Shown: in pieces, positions 53,228 through 61,940 of the stretch | Layout: the number at the start of each line of letters is the position of its first letter | Position numbering within the stretch: the first letter of the stretch is position 1 | Origin: Rhodospirillales bacterium 24-66-33 | Lineage (GTDB): Bacteria > Pseudomonadota > Alphaproteobacteria > Reyranellales > Reyranellaceae | Reading direction: 5' to 3' | Assembly (NCBI GenBank): GCA_002281855.1 | Contig: NCHQ01000008.1 | Location: 117,843-181,842 of the forward strand | DNA length: 64,000 nt | Notes under the pieces: generated by a model | Seen by the model: the letters and a program-made list of their open reading frames with translations, nothing else | Told to the model about the DNA's origin: nothing | Database searches by the model: none | Made by a program: the position numbers and the translations under genes

Positions 53228-54242
53228 CGACCGTCTCCTTGAGGATGGGGGCGCCGACACCGCCGCTGTCGTGCAGCCAGCAGGCCGCGCGTGTGGCGCC
53301 AGCCGGCATCAGGTTCGGTCGTTCGACCAGACAGCGCTGGCCCTTGAAGGTGCAGCGCGGATTGAAGGCGCAGCCCGGCGGAATTTCCGTGAGACGCGGC
53401 ATGGCGCCGTCGATCTGCGTCAGCCGGTCGGTGCGCACGCCGAGGCTCGGGATCGAGCCCATGAGGCCCTTCGTATAGGGATGCTTGGCGTGCTTCACGA
53501 CCTCGCGCACCGGACCGATCTCGGCCACCCGGCCGGCATACATCACGGCGACCCGGTCGGCGGTCTCGGCGATCACGCCCATGTCGTGCGTCACCAGCAT
53601 CACCGCCGTGCCGTGCTCGCGGCACAGCCGCTTCAGCAGCGCGATGATCTGCGCCTGGATCGAGACGTCGAGCGCGGTCGTGGGTTCGTCAGCCACGATC
53701 AGCCGCGGGCCCGCGCACAGCGCCAGCGCGATCACGACCCTCTGGCGCATGCCGCCCGAGAACTGATGCGGATAGTGGTCGATCCGCATCTCGGCGCCGG
53801 GAATGCCCACTTCCTTCAGCAGCTCGATCGCCCGCGCCTTGGCCTGGCTGGCCGAGAGCGGCATGTGGGTCTGGATCGTCTCGATGAGCTGGCGGCCCAC
53901 CGAATAGAGCGGATTGAGGCTGGTCAGCGGATCCTGGAAGATCGCGCCGATGCGCGCGCCGCGGATCTTGCGCATCTCCTCGTAGGGCAGATTGTCGATA
54001 CGCCGGCCTTCCAGCCGGATCTCGCCGCCGGCAACGCGGCCCGGCGGCTCCAGCAGGCCGATGATGGCATTACCGGTCAGCGACTTGCCGGCGCCGGATT
54101 CGCCCACCACGCCCAGCACTTCGCCGGGCGCGATGTCGAAGGAGACGTCGTCGACGGCGAGCAAGGTGCCGCGGCGCGTCGGAAACTCGACCCGCAGGTT
54201 GCGGACTTCGAGTAGCGGCTGGTTGTTCGATGCGGCGGCCAT
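53220..54242 (-). CDS. ABC transporter ATP-binding protein, OppD/DppD type
   Basis: A 340-residue ATPase with Walker A VGESGAGKSL, signature SGGMRQRVVIALAL, Walker B RLIVADEPTTALD and the C-terminal GCAFNPRCTFKGQRC Cys motif. It follows the second permease after nine bases and overlaps OppF by eight. Standard length and motifs leave no sign of decay. Walker A ends in SL rather than ST, which occurs in many OppD proteins. Confidence 0.92.
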   Translation of the reverse strand: MAAASNNQPLLEVRNLRVEFPTRRGTLLAVDDVSFDIAPGEVLGVVGESGAGKSLTGNAIIGLLEPPGRVAGGEIRLEGRRIDNLPYEEMRKIRGARIGAIFQDPLTSLNPLYSVGRQLIETIQTHMPLSASQAKARAIELLKEVGIPGAEMRIDHYPHQFSGGMRQRVVIALALCAGPRLIVADEPTTALDVSIQAQIIALLKRLCREHGTAVMLVTHDMGVIAETADRVAVMYAGRVAEIGPVREVVKHAKHPYTKGLMGSIPSLGVRTDRLTQIDGAMPRLTEIPPGCAFNPRCTFKGQRCLVERPNLMPAGATRAACWLHDSGGVGAPILKETVDA

Positions 54243-54251
54243 CTGTCGTGA

Positions 54252-55190
54252 CTATCGCAGTTTGGGATTGAGGGCGTCGCGCAGCCAGTCGCCCAGCAGG
54301 TTGACGGCCAGGACCAGCGCCGCGAGCGTGGCGGCCGGGAAGACGGTGATCCACCAGTCGCCCGATTGCAGCACGTCGTTGCCGAGCCGGATCAGCGTTC
54401 CGAGCGAGGGCTCGGTCGATGGCAGGCCGACGCCCAGGAACGACAGCGTCGCCTCGGTGATGATGGCGAGGCCGAGGTTGATGGTGGCGATCACGAGCAC
54501 CGGGCCGGTCACGTTGGGCAGGACGTGGCGCACCATGATCAGCAGCGGCGACAGGCCGATCACCCGGGCCGCCTGGACGTATTCCTTGTTCTTCTCGACC
54601 ATCACGGAGCCACGGACGGTGCGCGCGTACTGAACCCAGAAACTGAGGCCGATGGCGCCGACGATCACGAAGACCGCGATCTCGTCGTGCCGCTGCACCG
54701 AGATCACGCTGCGCACGATGCCGTCGATCAGCAGCGCCACCAGGATCGCCGGGAAGGTGAGCTGCACGTCGGCGATGCGCATGATCAGCGCGTCGACGGC
54801 GCCGCCGAAATAGCCGCTGAGCAGGCCGAGTGCGATGCCGATCGACATGGCGACGACCACCGACGCGAAGCCGACGATCAGCGAGAGCCGCGTGCCGTAC
54901 ATGATCGAGGAGAGAATATCCCTGCCCTGGTCGTCGGTGCCCAGGGGAAAGGCCCAGTCGCCGTCCGGCGACAGCAGGACCGGCGGCTTCAGCCCGTCGC
55001 TGAGGCTGATCGTCGCCGGGTCGAACGGCGTGTGCGGGGCCAGCACCGGCGAGAGGAACGCGATCATCACGATCAGGATCGTGCCGATCGCCGCCACGAC
55101 CGTCAGCGACGAGGACTTGAAGCTCCACCAGATGTCGCTGTCGGTGAAACGGTGCAGCCAGCCGGGAGAGGTCGAGGAATGGTCGCTCAT
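54252..55190 (-). CDS. ABC transporter permease, DppC/OppC type
   Basis: A 312-residue permease with six helices. It has the family segment LGTDDQGRDILSSIMYGTRLSLIVG, with GTDDQGRD diagnostic, and the EAA loop EYVQAARVIGLSPLLIMVRHVLPNV that touches the ATPases. The N-terminus before the first helix is about 25 residues and unremarkable. It starts one base after the DppB stop. Confidence 0.92.
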   Translation of the reverse strand: MSDHSSTSPGWLHRFTDSDIWWSFKSSSLTVVAAIGTILIVMIAFLSPVLAPHTPFDPATISLSDGLKPPVLLSPDGDWAFPLGTDDQGRDILSSIMYGTRLSLIVGFASVVVAMSIGIALGLLSGYFGGAVDALIMRIADVQLTFPAILVALLIDGIVRSVISVQRHDEIAVFVIVGAIGLSFWVQYARTVRGSVMVEKNKEYVQAARVIGLSPLLIMVRHVLPNVTGPVLVIATINLGLAIITEATLSFLGVGLPSTEPSLGTLIRLGNDVLQSGDWWITVFPAATLAALVLAVNLLGDWLRDALNPKLR

Positions 55191-55191
55191 C

Positions 55192-56187
55192 TCAATGCCC
55201 TGCCACGCGCGCCGCGCCGCCCTGGCTGCGCAGGCGCGGATCGACGACGAAATAGAGAAGATCGACCGTGAGGTTGATCAGCACGAACAGGAGACCGATC
55301 AGCATCAGATAGGCGGCCATCACGGGAATGTCGGAGAACTGCACGGACTGGATGAACAGCTGGCCGACGCCCGGCCAGGCGAACACCGTCTCCGTCACGA
55401 TCGCGAAGGCGATCAGGGCGCCCAGCTGCAGGCCGGTGACGGTGATCACGGGCACCAGCGTGTTCTTCAGCGCATGGCCGAAATTGATCGCCCGGTTGGT
55501 GAGGCCCCTCGCCCGCGCGAACTTGATGTAGTCGGTGCGCATCACTTCCAGCATCTCCGAGCGCACCAGCCGCATCAGCAGCGTGAGCTGGAACAGGCCC
55601 AGTGTGATCGAGGGCAGGATCAGCGCCTGCAGGCCCTTGATCGTCAGGAAGTTGGTGGGCCACCAGCCGAACAGCATCACCGTCTCGCCGCGGCCGAAGG
55701 ACGGCAGCCAGTGCAGCCAGACCGCAAAGACCAGAATCAGCAGGATGCCGATCACGAAAGTCGGCAGCGATATGCCTATGAGCGAGACGGCCTGCATCAG
55801 CCGGCTCGACCAGTGTTTGGGATAGAGGCCGGTATAGACGCCCATCGGCACGCCCACGAACAGGGCGAAGACGGCGGCGCAGAACGAGAGTTCCAGGGTG
55901 GCCGGCAGGCGCTCCAGGATCATCCGGCCGACCGGCTCCGACGTGCGGTAGCTGAGGCCGAACTTGCCCTGCGCTGCATTGCCGATGAAGCGCAGGAACT
56001 GGATCGGCGCCGCGTCGTTCAGGCCGAGCCGCTCACGCAGCGCCTCGCGCTCGCTCGCCGGCGTGTCCTGCCCGACCATCGAATTGATCGGATCGCCGAC
56101 GTAGCGAAAGAGTGAAAAGGACACCAGACCGACCGTCAGCAGGACGGCGATCGATTGAAGAAGTCGTCTGAGGATGAAGGCGAGCAT
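55192..56187 (-). CDS. ABC transporter permease, DppB/OppB type
   Basis: A 331-residue permease with the DppB start FILRRLLQSIAVLLTVGLVSFSLFRYVGDP, in which LRRLLQSI and GDP are typical, and the EAA loop DYIKFARARGLTNRAINFGHALKNT. It lies about 100 bases downstream of the binding-protein gene, across a hairpin, and is followed immediately by the second permease gene. Confidence 0.92.
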   Translation of the reverse strand: MLAFILRRLLQSIAVLLTVGLVSFSLFRYVGDPINSMVGQDTPASEREALRERLGLNDAAPIQFLRFIGNAAQGKFGLSYRTSEPVGRMILERLPATLELSFCAAVFALFVGVPMGVYTGLYPKHWSSRLMQAVSLIGISLPTFVIGILLILVFAVWLHWLPSFGRGETVMLFGWWPTNFLTIKGLQALILPSITLGLFQLTLLMRLVRSEMLEVMRTDYIKFARARGLTNRAINFGHALKNTLVPVITVTGLQLGALIAFAIVTETVFAWPGVGQLFIQSVQFSDIPVMAAYLMLIGLLFVLINLTVDLLYFVVDPRLRSQGGAARVAGH

Positions 56188-56235
56188 ATGCTGTTCTTGG
56201 CCTGGCGCACCCCTAGCAGGAATGACGCCATAACG

Positions 56236-56276
56236 GAACCGGCCCCGGTCGCAGGGTACCTGCGCCGGGGCCGATC
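56236..56276. repeat. Hairpin between binding-protein and permease genes of the Opp-type operon
   Basis: GGCCCCGGTCGCAG and CTGCGCCGGGGCC pair into a stem of about 13 bases around GGTAC. It could be a partial terminator that lets the binding protein be made in excess over the permeases, a common arrangement. There is no T run. Confidence 0.55.
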
Positions 56277-56290
56277 GTCGGTTGCCGTGG

Positions 56291-57907
56291 CTACTTCAGG
56301 TTGACGAAGCGCAGCGGGAAGCTGTTGTCGGCCGGCTGGACCAGATCGACGTTCTTGCGGGTCGCCCAGACCAGCGCCTGCTGGTGCAGCGGGATGTACG
56401 CGAAGTCGTCGACGTAGATCTTGGTGGCCTCGGCGATCATCGCATCGCGCTTGGCCTTGTCCGTCTCGACCTCGACCTTGTTCGACAGCTCGTCGAACTT
56501 CTTGTTCGAGTAGCCGCCGGCGTTATAGAGGCCCTTCTTGGCCTTCACGTCCGGCGTCTGGATGATCTGCTCGAAGACGTTGTGCACGTCGTAGGTCGTC
56601 GCCGGCGACCAGCCCAGCATGTAGAAGCTGGTGTTGCTCGGCTTGCCGTCGGCGGTGCTGCGCAGGATCTTGGCGAAGTAGAGATTGCGCGTCTGGGCGC
56701 GCAGATTCACCTTGATGCCGATCTTGGCGAGCATTGCCACGACGGCCTGGCAGATCTTCTCGTCGTTGACGTAACGGTCGTTGGGGCAGTCCATGCCCGT
56801 CTCGAAGCCGTTTGGATAGCCGGCATCGGCCAGCATCTTCTTGGCTTCCTCGGGCTTCAGCAGCGGCGGGCGCTTGTCGAGGGCCTTGGTGTAGCCGTTG
56901 ATGCCCGGCGCGACCATCAGGTTGGTCGGGAAGGACTGGCCGCGCATGACGGTACGCTTGATCGCGTCGACGTCGATCGAGCGGTGCATCGCCTCACGGA
57001 CGCGCTTGTCCTTGAAGGGGTTCTTGCCCTTGACGTTGGACTCGACCAGCTCGTCGCGCTCCTGGTCGAAGCCCAGGAACACGACGCGCGTCTCTGGCCC
57101 TTCCAGGACCTTGATGTTGGCGTCCTTCTTGAGGTTGTCGGTGTCGGCCGGCGGCACCTCGTAGGTCATGTCGATGTCGCCCGCCTTGAGCGCGGCGATG
57201 CGGGTCGCGGCGTTCGGAACCGGCGTGAACACCACTTCGGTCAGGTTATGGACCGGCTTGTCCCACCAGGTCGGGTTCGGGACGAGCACCGTCTTCTCGC
57301 CGGCGCGGCGCTCCTTCAGCATGAAGGGGCCGGTGCCCATGGCGTTGCGGGTCGCGAAGTTCTCTTCGTTCTTGATCATGTCCGCCGGCTGCATGGCGTT
57401 GTTCTTCTCAGCCCAGGCCTTCGACATGATCGAGATCGACGCCCACTTGTCCGCGAGCAGCGGATCGGGAACGTTGGTCGTGACCTCGACGCGATGGTCG
57501 TTGACCTTGCGGATCTCCTTCATCGAGGAGAAGTTGCCGTTGACGTTCGAGCCCGGCCCGTTGGCGCGGTTGATCGAGAAGATGACGTCGTCGGCGGTGA
57601 ACGGCGTGCCGTCGCTGAACTTGACGCCCGGACGCAGGTCGAAGAACCACTCGGTCGGGCTGGTCTGGCCCCACTTGGTGGCCAGCGCCGGCTCGAGCTT
57701 CAGGTCCTTGTCGCGGCGGACCAGCGGGTCGTAGATGTTCGCGGTGAAGGTCAGGAGGAACGTCTCCTGACGGGCGTAGGGATCCATCGAGCTGACGTCG
57801 CCCGAATTGGCCCACTTGAACGTCTTGGCGTCGGCCGCCGGCGCGAACGCAAAACCGGCGCAGGCGAGCGCCGCCAGCGCCACTGAATGCCGCAGTTTGA
57901 AGTGCAT
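56291..57907 (-). CDS. ABC transporter periplasmic binding protein, peptide family (SBP_bac_5)
   Basis: A 538-residue secreted protein. Signal peptide HFKLRHSVALAALACAGFAFAPAADA (part shown is diagnostic) is followed by KTFKWANSGDVSSMDPYARQ, then GVKFSDGTPFTADDVIFSI with the family DGTPxTADDV motif, GTGPFMLKER and DKRVREAMHRSIDVDAIK. Start at 57907 has GAAGGGA upstream and gives the intact signal. It is the first gene of a seven-gene leftward series to 49986. Direct repeats near TCAAATTGCACC/TCAATTGCAC lie upstream between it and the aminotransferase gene. Confidence 0.92.
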   Translation of the reverse strand: MHFKLRHSVALAALACAGFAFAPAADAKTFKWANSGDVSSMDPYARQETFLLTFTANIYDPLVRRDKDLKLEPALATKWGQTSPTEWFFDLRPGVKFSDGTPFTADDVIFSINRANGPGSNVNGNFSSMKEIRKVNDHRVEVTTNVPDPLLADKWASISIMSKAWAEKNNAMQPADMIKNEENFATRNAMGTGPFMLKERRAGEKTVLVPNPTWWDKPVHNLTEVVFTPVPNAATRIAALKAGDIDMTYEVPPADTDNLKKDANIKVLEGPETRVVFLGFDQERDELVESNVKGKNPFKDKRVREAMHRSIDVDAIKRTVMRGQSFPTNLMVAPGINGYTKALDKRPPLLKPEEAKKMLADAGYPNGFETGMDCPNDRYVNDEKICQAVVAMLAKIGIKVNLRAQTRNLYFAKILRSTADGKPSNTSFYMLGWSPATTYDVHNVFEQIIQTPDVKAKKGLYNAGGYSNKKFDELSNKVEVETDKAKRDAMIAEATKIYVDDFAYIPLHQQALVWATRKNVDLVQPADNSFPLRFVNLK

Positions 57908-57990
57908 GAATACAATCCCTTCGATGGTCCCCGTCCGCGTTCGCAGGTGAGCCTCCCCGGCTGCCGACCCTGCATACGCGAATATTTCAG

Positions 57991-58040
57991 TCAAATTGCA
58001 CCGCGGCCCGGAGGCCGTCAATTGCACAAAAAATTTGCAT
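57991..58040. promoter_or_regulatory. Direct repeats TCAAATTGCA / TCAATTGCA in a divergent promoter region
   Basis: Two similar 9-10-base motifs, starting at 57991 and 58018, are followed by an AT-rich TTGCACAAAAAATTTGCA stretch with inverted TGCA ends. They lie in the 203-base divergent gap between the peptide-binding protein gene and the aminotransferase gene. A common regulator site or promoter core is possible, but no regulator is nearby. Confidence 0.35.
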
Positions 58041-58110
58041 GGTCAGATACAGTGTACTTCGGCCTCGGCCGGGCTATCGTGCGCGCCACCACAGTTTCAG
58101 GGGTACCGGC

Positions 58111-59520
58111 ATGAATGACGTTTCTCGAAGCTTCCGCGGCAATTCCAACGCCTCGCGGGACATCGCCCACCATCTCCACCCCTACACCAACTTCAAGAAG
58201 CACGAGCAGACAGGTCCCCTGACCATCGTGCGCGGCCGCGGCGTCTACGTCATGGACGACGACGGCAAGGAATATATCGAGGGCATGGCCGGCCTGTGGT
58301 CGGCGGCGCTGGGCTTCAGCAACGAGCGGCTGGCGACGGTCGCCTACGAGCAGATGAAGCAGCTGCCGTTCTATCACGCCTTCAACCAGCGCTCCCACGA
58401 GCCCGCGATCAACCTCGCGGAGAAGCTCAAGTCGATGGCGCCCGTCGAGATGTCGAAGGTGTTCTTCGCCAACTCCGGCTCCGAGGCCAACGACACCGTC
58501 GTGAAGATGGTGTGGTACATGAACAATGCGCTGGGCCGTCCGCAGAAGAAGAAGATCATCTCGCGCACCAAGGGATATCACGGCGTCACCGTGGCCTCCG
58601 CGAGCCTCACCGGCCTGCCGGCCAACCATCGTTCGTTCGACCTGCCGATCCAGGGTGTGCTGCACACGACCTGCCCGCACTTCTACCGCTTCGGCGTCGA
58701 GGGCGAGACCGAGGAGCAGTTCGCCACGCGCTGCGCCGAGGAACTCGAGGCGCTGATCATCAAGGAAGGCGGCGCCGAGCAGGTGGCTGCGATGATCTGC
58801 GAACCGGTGATGGGCGCCGGCGGCGTCATCGTGCCGCCCAAGGGCTACTACGAGAAGATCCAGGCGGTCTGCACCAAGTACGACATGCTGTTCGTCGCCG
58901 ACGAGGTGATCTGCGGCTTCGGGCGCACCGGCAATGTCTGGGGCAGCCAGACGATGAACATCAAGCCAGACATCCTGACCTGTGCCAAGGCGCTGTCGGC
59001 GTCGTTCCTGCCGATCTCGGCGGTGATGGTGAGCGAGAAGGTTTACCAGGCGCTGATGAGCGAAAGCGACAAGATCGGCACCTGGGGCCACGGCTTCACC
59101 TACTCCGGCCATCCGGTCGCCGCCGCCGTCGCGCTCGAGGCGCAGAAGATCTACGAGGAGACCGACCTGTTCGGTCACGCCAAGCGCATGAGCCCGGCCT
59201 TCACGAAGCACGTGCAGTCGTTCGCCGATCACCCGCTGGTCGGTGAGGCGATGAGCATCGGCATGATGGGCGCGATCGAGATCGTCGCCGACAAGAAGAC
59301 CAAGACGCCGTTCGACCTCGTCGCGGTCGGCGCCGGCCTGCGCGTCTACAACCACGCCGTGGCGCGCGGCCTGTTCATCCGCAACATGGGCGACCGCGTC
59401 GCCATCTGCCCGCCGCTGGTCATCAACGAGACCGAACTCGGCGACCTGTTCGGCCGCCTGCGCCAGGCGTTCGACGCCACCCTGGCCGACCTCACGTCGG
59501 AAGGCCTGTTCAAGGGCTGA
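58111..59520 (+). CDS. Class III PLP aminotransferase (omega-amino-acid:pyruvate type)
   Basis: A 469-residue fold-type I transaminase. Seen are HLHPYTNFKKHEQTGPLTIVRG, GMAGLWSAALGFSNERL, SGSEANDTVVKM with cofactor phosphate binding, YHGVTVASASLTGLP, MICEPVMGAGGVIVPP, FVADEVICGFGRTGNVWGSQ with the PLP Asp, and the Schiff-base lysine in TCAKALSASFLPISAV. This pattern fits omega-amino-acid-pyruvate or putrescine-type transaminases. It diverges from the peptide importer, so it may process the imported amines or amino acids. Confidence 0.92.
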   Translation: MNDVSRSFRGNSNASRDIAHHLHPYTNFKKHEQTGPLTIVRGRGVYVMDDDGKEYIEGMAGLWSAALGFSNERLATVAYEQMKQLPFYHAFNQRSHEPAINLAEKLKSMAPVEMSKVFFANSGSEANDTVVKMVWYMNNALGRPQKKKIISRTKGYHGVTVASASLTGLPANHRSFDLPIQGVLHTTCPHFYRFGVEGETEEQFATRCAEELEALIIKEGGAEQVAAMICEPVMGAGGVIVPPKGYYEKIQAVCTKYDMLFVADEVICGFGRTGNVWGSQTMNIKPDILTCAKALSASFLPISAVMVSEKVYQALMSESDKIGTWGHGFTYSGHPVAAAVALEAQKIYEETDLFGHAKRMSPAFTKHVQSFADHPLVGEAMSIGMMGAIEIVADKKTKTPFDLVAVGAGLRVYNHAVARGLFIRNMGDRVAICPPLVINETELGDLFGRLRQAFDATLADLTSEGLFKG

Positions 59521-59522
59521 TC

Positions 59523-59876
59523 GTGAGCACCGGTTCCGAAGGCGGCGGCGCGACGGCCGTTCGCCCGCCGCCCTTCGGAACGGGCCAGCGCATCCGTACC
59601 CGCGCGATCTGGGCGGTGTCCCTGTTCACCGCCGCGATGCCGCCGGCCGTCGTGGGCTTCGGCATCTCGACGGCCACCGACGATCAAGTGAACGTGGCAA
59701 TGCCCCTCGCCCTGCTGTTCTGGGTGCTGGGGTTTTTGTTTGCCCTGTGGGCTGCCGTACCGACGCTGCGCCACTGGGACGGCCTGCCGGCGCAGACGCG
59801 CTGGCTGGGCGCCCTCCCTCTTCTCTCGGTCTCGCTTTTCCTCAGCGTCGCGCTCTTCCTTCCGCTGCTGCGCTGA
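59523..59876 (+). CDS. Small membrane protein, unknown function
   Basis: A 117-residue protein starting with GTG two bases after the aminotransferase stop, so probably co-transcribed. After a polar N-terminus it has three hydrophobic segments: AVSLFTAAMPPAVVGFGI, VAMPLALLFWVLGFLFALWAAV and LPLLSVSLFLSVALFLPLL (the first two with the P-rich break are likely membrane helices). No family recognised. Confidence 0.6.
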   Translation: MSTGSEGGGATAVRPPPFGTGQRIRTRAIWAVSLFTAAMPPAVVGFGISTATDDQVNVAMPLALLFWVLGFLFALWAAVPTLRHWDGLPAQTRWLGALPLLSVSLFLSVALFLPLLR

Positions 59877-59982
59877 CGAGCTCTGCGAACGATTATTAGT
59901 TGGCGACGCATCACCGCGACCAATTGTGACTGCGGGTAAAAGCTCCTTGCGCCTAGAATGATCGCGCGGGAGACACCAGCCC

Positions 59983-61206
59983 ATGGACTACGAAGCATTC
60001 TTCAACGGCCATCTTTGCCGGCTGCGTGACGAGGGGCGCTATCGCGTCTTCGCCGAACTGGAGCGCATCGTCGGTGCCTTTCCCCGTGCCCGCCTGCATC
60101 GCGAAGGCGAAGCGCCGCGCGACGTCACGGTCTGGTGCAGCAACGACTATCTCGCCATGGGCCAGCATCCCGCCGTGGTCGAGGCCATGCAGGCCGCGAT
60201 CGGCGCGCAGGGTTCCGGCGCCGGCGGCACGCGCAACATCTCGGGCACCAACACGCTGCATGCCGCGCTGGAGCGTGAACTGGCGGCTCTGCACGGCAAG
60301 GAAGCCGCCCTCGTCTTCACCTCGGGCTATGTCGCCAATGAGACGACCCTGCAGACGCTGGGCGCCTTGCTGCCGGGCTGTGAGCTCTATTCAGATGCCT
60401 TCAATCACGCCTCGATGATTGCGGGCATCCGCCACTCCGGCGCCACCCGCCGCATCTTCCGGCACAACGATCCGCGCCATCTCGAGGAGCTTCTCAGCGC
60501 CGCCGACCCCGCGACGCCGAAGATCGTGGCCTTCGAGTCGGTCTATTCGATGGACGGCGACGTGTCGCCAATCGGCGAGATCTGCGACGTCGCCCACCGC
60601 TATGGCGCGCTCACCTATCTCGACGAGGTCCACGCCGTCGGCATGTACGGCCCGCGCGGCGCCGGCGTGGCGGAGCGCGACGGCGTGCTCGACAAGGTCG
60701 ACATCGTCCAGGCGACGCTCGCCAAGGCGTTCGGCGTGGTCGGCGGCTACATCGCCTCGACCGCGGCCACGGTCGACTTCGTGCGCTCCTGCGGCTCGGG
60801 CTTCATCTTCACGACCTCCCTGCCGCCGGCAATCGCCGCGGCAGCCTTGGCCAGCGTGCGCCTCGTCAGCAGCCAGCCCGAGCTGCGCGTCCGCCACCAG
60901 GAGCGCGCCGCCACCCTGAAGCGCCGCCTCGCCGCTGCCGGCCTGCCGGTGATGCCCTCGACCACGCACATCGTGCCGGTCTTCGTAGGCGATGCCGCCC
61001 TGTGCAAGCAGGCCAGCGACCTGCTGCTCGAGCGTCACGCGATCTACGTCCAGCCGATCAACTATCCCACCGTGCCGCGCGGCACCGAACGCCTGCGCCT
61101 CACGCCGACGCCGCTGCACGGCGACGACGACATGACCCGACTGGTCTCAGCCCTGCAGGACGTGTGGCAGACACTGGGCCTGGGTTCACGGGCCGCCGCT
61201 GAGTAG
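59983..61206 (+). CDS. hemA: 5-aminolevulinate synthase
   Basis: A 407-residue PLP enzyme that condenses glycine and succinyl-CoA to 5-aminolevulinate, the first step of tetrapyrrole synthesis in alphaproteobacteria. It begins [23 protein letters not shown], a typical HemA N-terminus, followed by [69 protein letters not shown] and the PLP lysine in [13 protein letters not shown]. It has a 106-base gap before it with no obvious regulator site. Confidence 0.95.
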   Translation: MDYEAFFNGHLCRLRDEGRYRVFAELERIVGAFPRARLHREGEAPRDVTVWCSNDYLAMGQHPAVVEAMQAAIGAQGSGAGGTRNISGTNTLHAALERELAALHGKEAALVFTSGYVANETTLQTLGALLPGCELYSDAFNHASMIAGIRHSGATRRIFRHNDPRHLEELLSAADPATPKIVAFESVYSMDGDVSPIGEICDVAHRYGALTYLDEVHAVGMYGPRGAGVAERDGVLDKVDIVQATLAKAFGVVGGYIASTAATVDFVRSCGSGFIFTTSLPPAIAAAALASVRLVSSQPELRVRHQERAATLKRRLAAAGLPVMPSTTHIVPVFVGDAALCKQASDLLLERHAIYVQPINYPTVPRGTERLRLTPTPLHGDDDMTRLVSALQDVWQTLGLGSRAAAE

Positions 61207-61209
61207 GTG

Positions 61210-61875
61210 CTAGTCTCGGGTCCAGGACGTGATCATGCTGATCGCGTCATCATGGAGCGCCTTCCATTGATCGAGGTGACCTGCGGGAAAATACAGGGTC
61301 ATCTTGAGATCACGAAAAGGAACTTCCGATCGACACGTCGGCACAAGCCCCGGGCTGTGAGGACGTCCATCAACTCCTCCAAACCCACAGGTTATTGTAA
61401 AGCGAAACCCGTCACGCTCTGCCACGAAGTCATTCGCATAAGGGTTCGCCCGCGGGTATCCCCCCAGTAGTTCCACCAAACCAAAAGGACCTGGCACCTC
61501 AGAGGGAACAGGGCTGCCTCCTTTGGTCAGATTGCGAACCGCCTGATCCCAGGAGATTGGTGGACCGTGCGCTGTCAGACCAATGGTAGTCGTCTCTTTT
61601 CCTCGAGACGTCTCACCGAGAAAGAAGCGACGGTTATCTTCCGGCGTCGGCAATCTCAAGTCCGGCATCATGAACGACATCACAACGACGTCCTGCCGCA
61701 GCTTGCCTCGCCGGTAGATTTCGAGCGCCGCCTTTGGGAAGCAATAGGTACGCTTCCCCAACTGCATCTCTACGCAGTCTACTGGCTCCAGCGGGCTTGA
61801 TGGTTGCGCAGTTGCCGATGCAACCGAGCAAAGCAGCAGACTACCCAACATTGCCGCCAATTCCAGCCAACGCAT
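61210..61875 (-). CDS. Secreted hypothetical protein in a less GC-rich segment
   Basis: A 221-residue protein with a signal peptide (RWLELAAMLGSLLLCSVASATA). The mature part has two nearby cysteines (VDCVEMQLGKRTYCFP), a strand-rich middle and a later pair TITCGFGG...VPTCRSEVPF. No family is recognised. Its base composition is visibly lower in G+C than the neighbours and its codon third positions are more mixed, suggesting acquisition from elsewhere. The start is the ATG at 61875, chosen by the signal peptide; the frame continues open upstream on the minus strand but only as a shadow of the MFS gene. Confidence 0.7.
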   Translation of the reverse strand: MRWLELAAMLGSLLLCSVASATAQPSSPLEPVDCVEMQLGKRTYCFPKAALEIYRRGKLRQDVVVMSFMMPDLRLPTPEDNRRFFLGETSRGKETTTIGLTAHGPPISWDQAVRNLTKGGSPVPSEVPGPFGLVELLGGYPRANPYANDFVAERDGFRFTITCGFGGVDGRPHSPGLVPTCRSEVPFRDLKMTLYFPAGHLDQWKALHDDAISMITSWTRD

Positions 61876-61940
61876 GGCGAGACAGCGATACGCCCCATCC
61901 GAAGCGTCCATTCGTGGTGGCAAGGCTGGCATTTGCTGCC

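Noticed and set aside
56282..57886. Plus-strand open frame opposite the peptide-binding protein
   Set aside because: It mirrors a real SBP_bac_5 gene, and its composition is of the antisense type.
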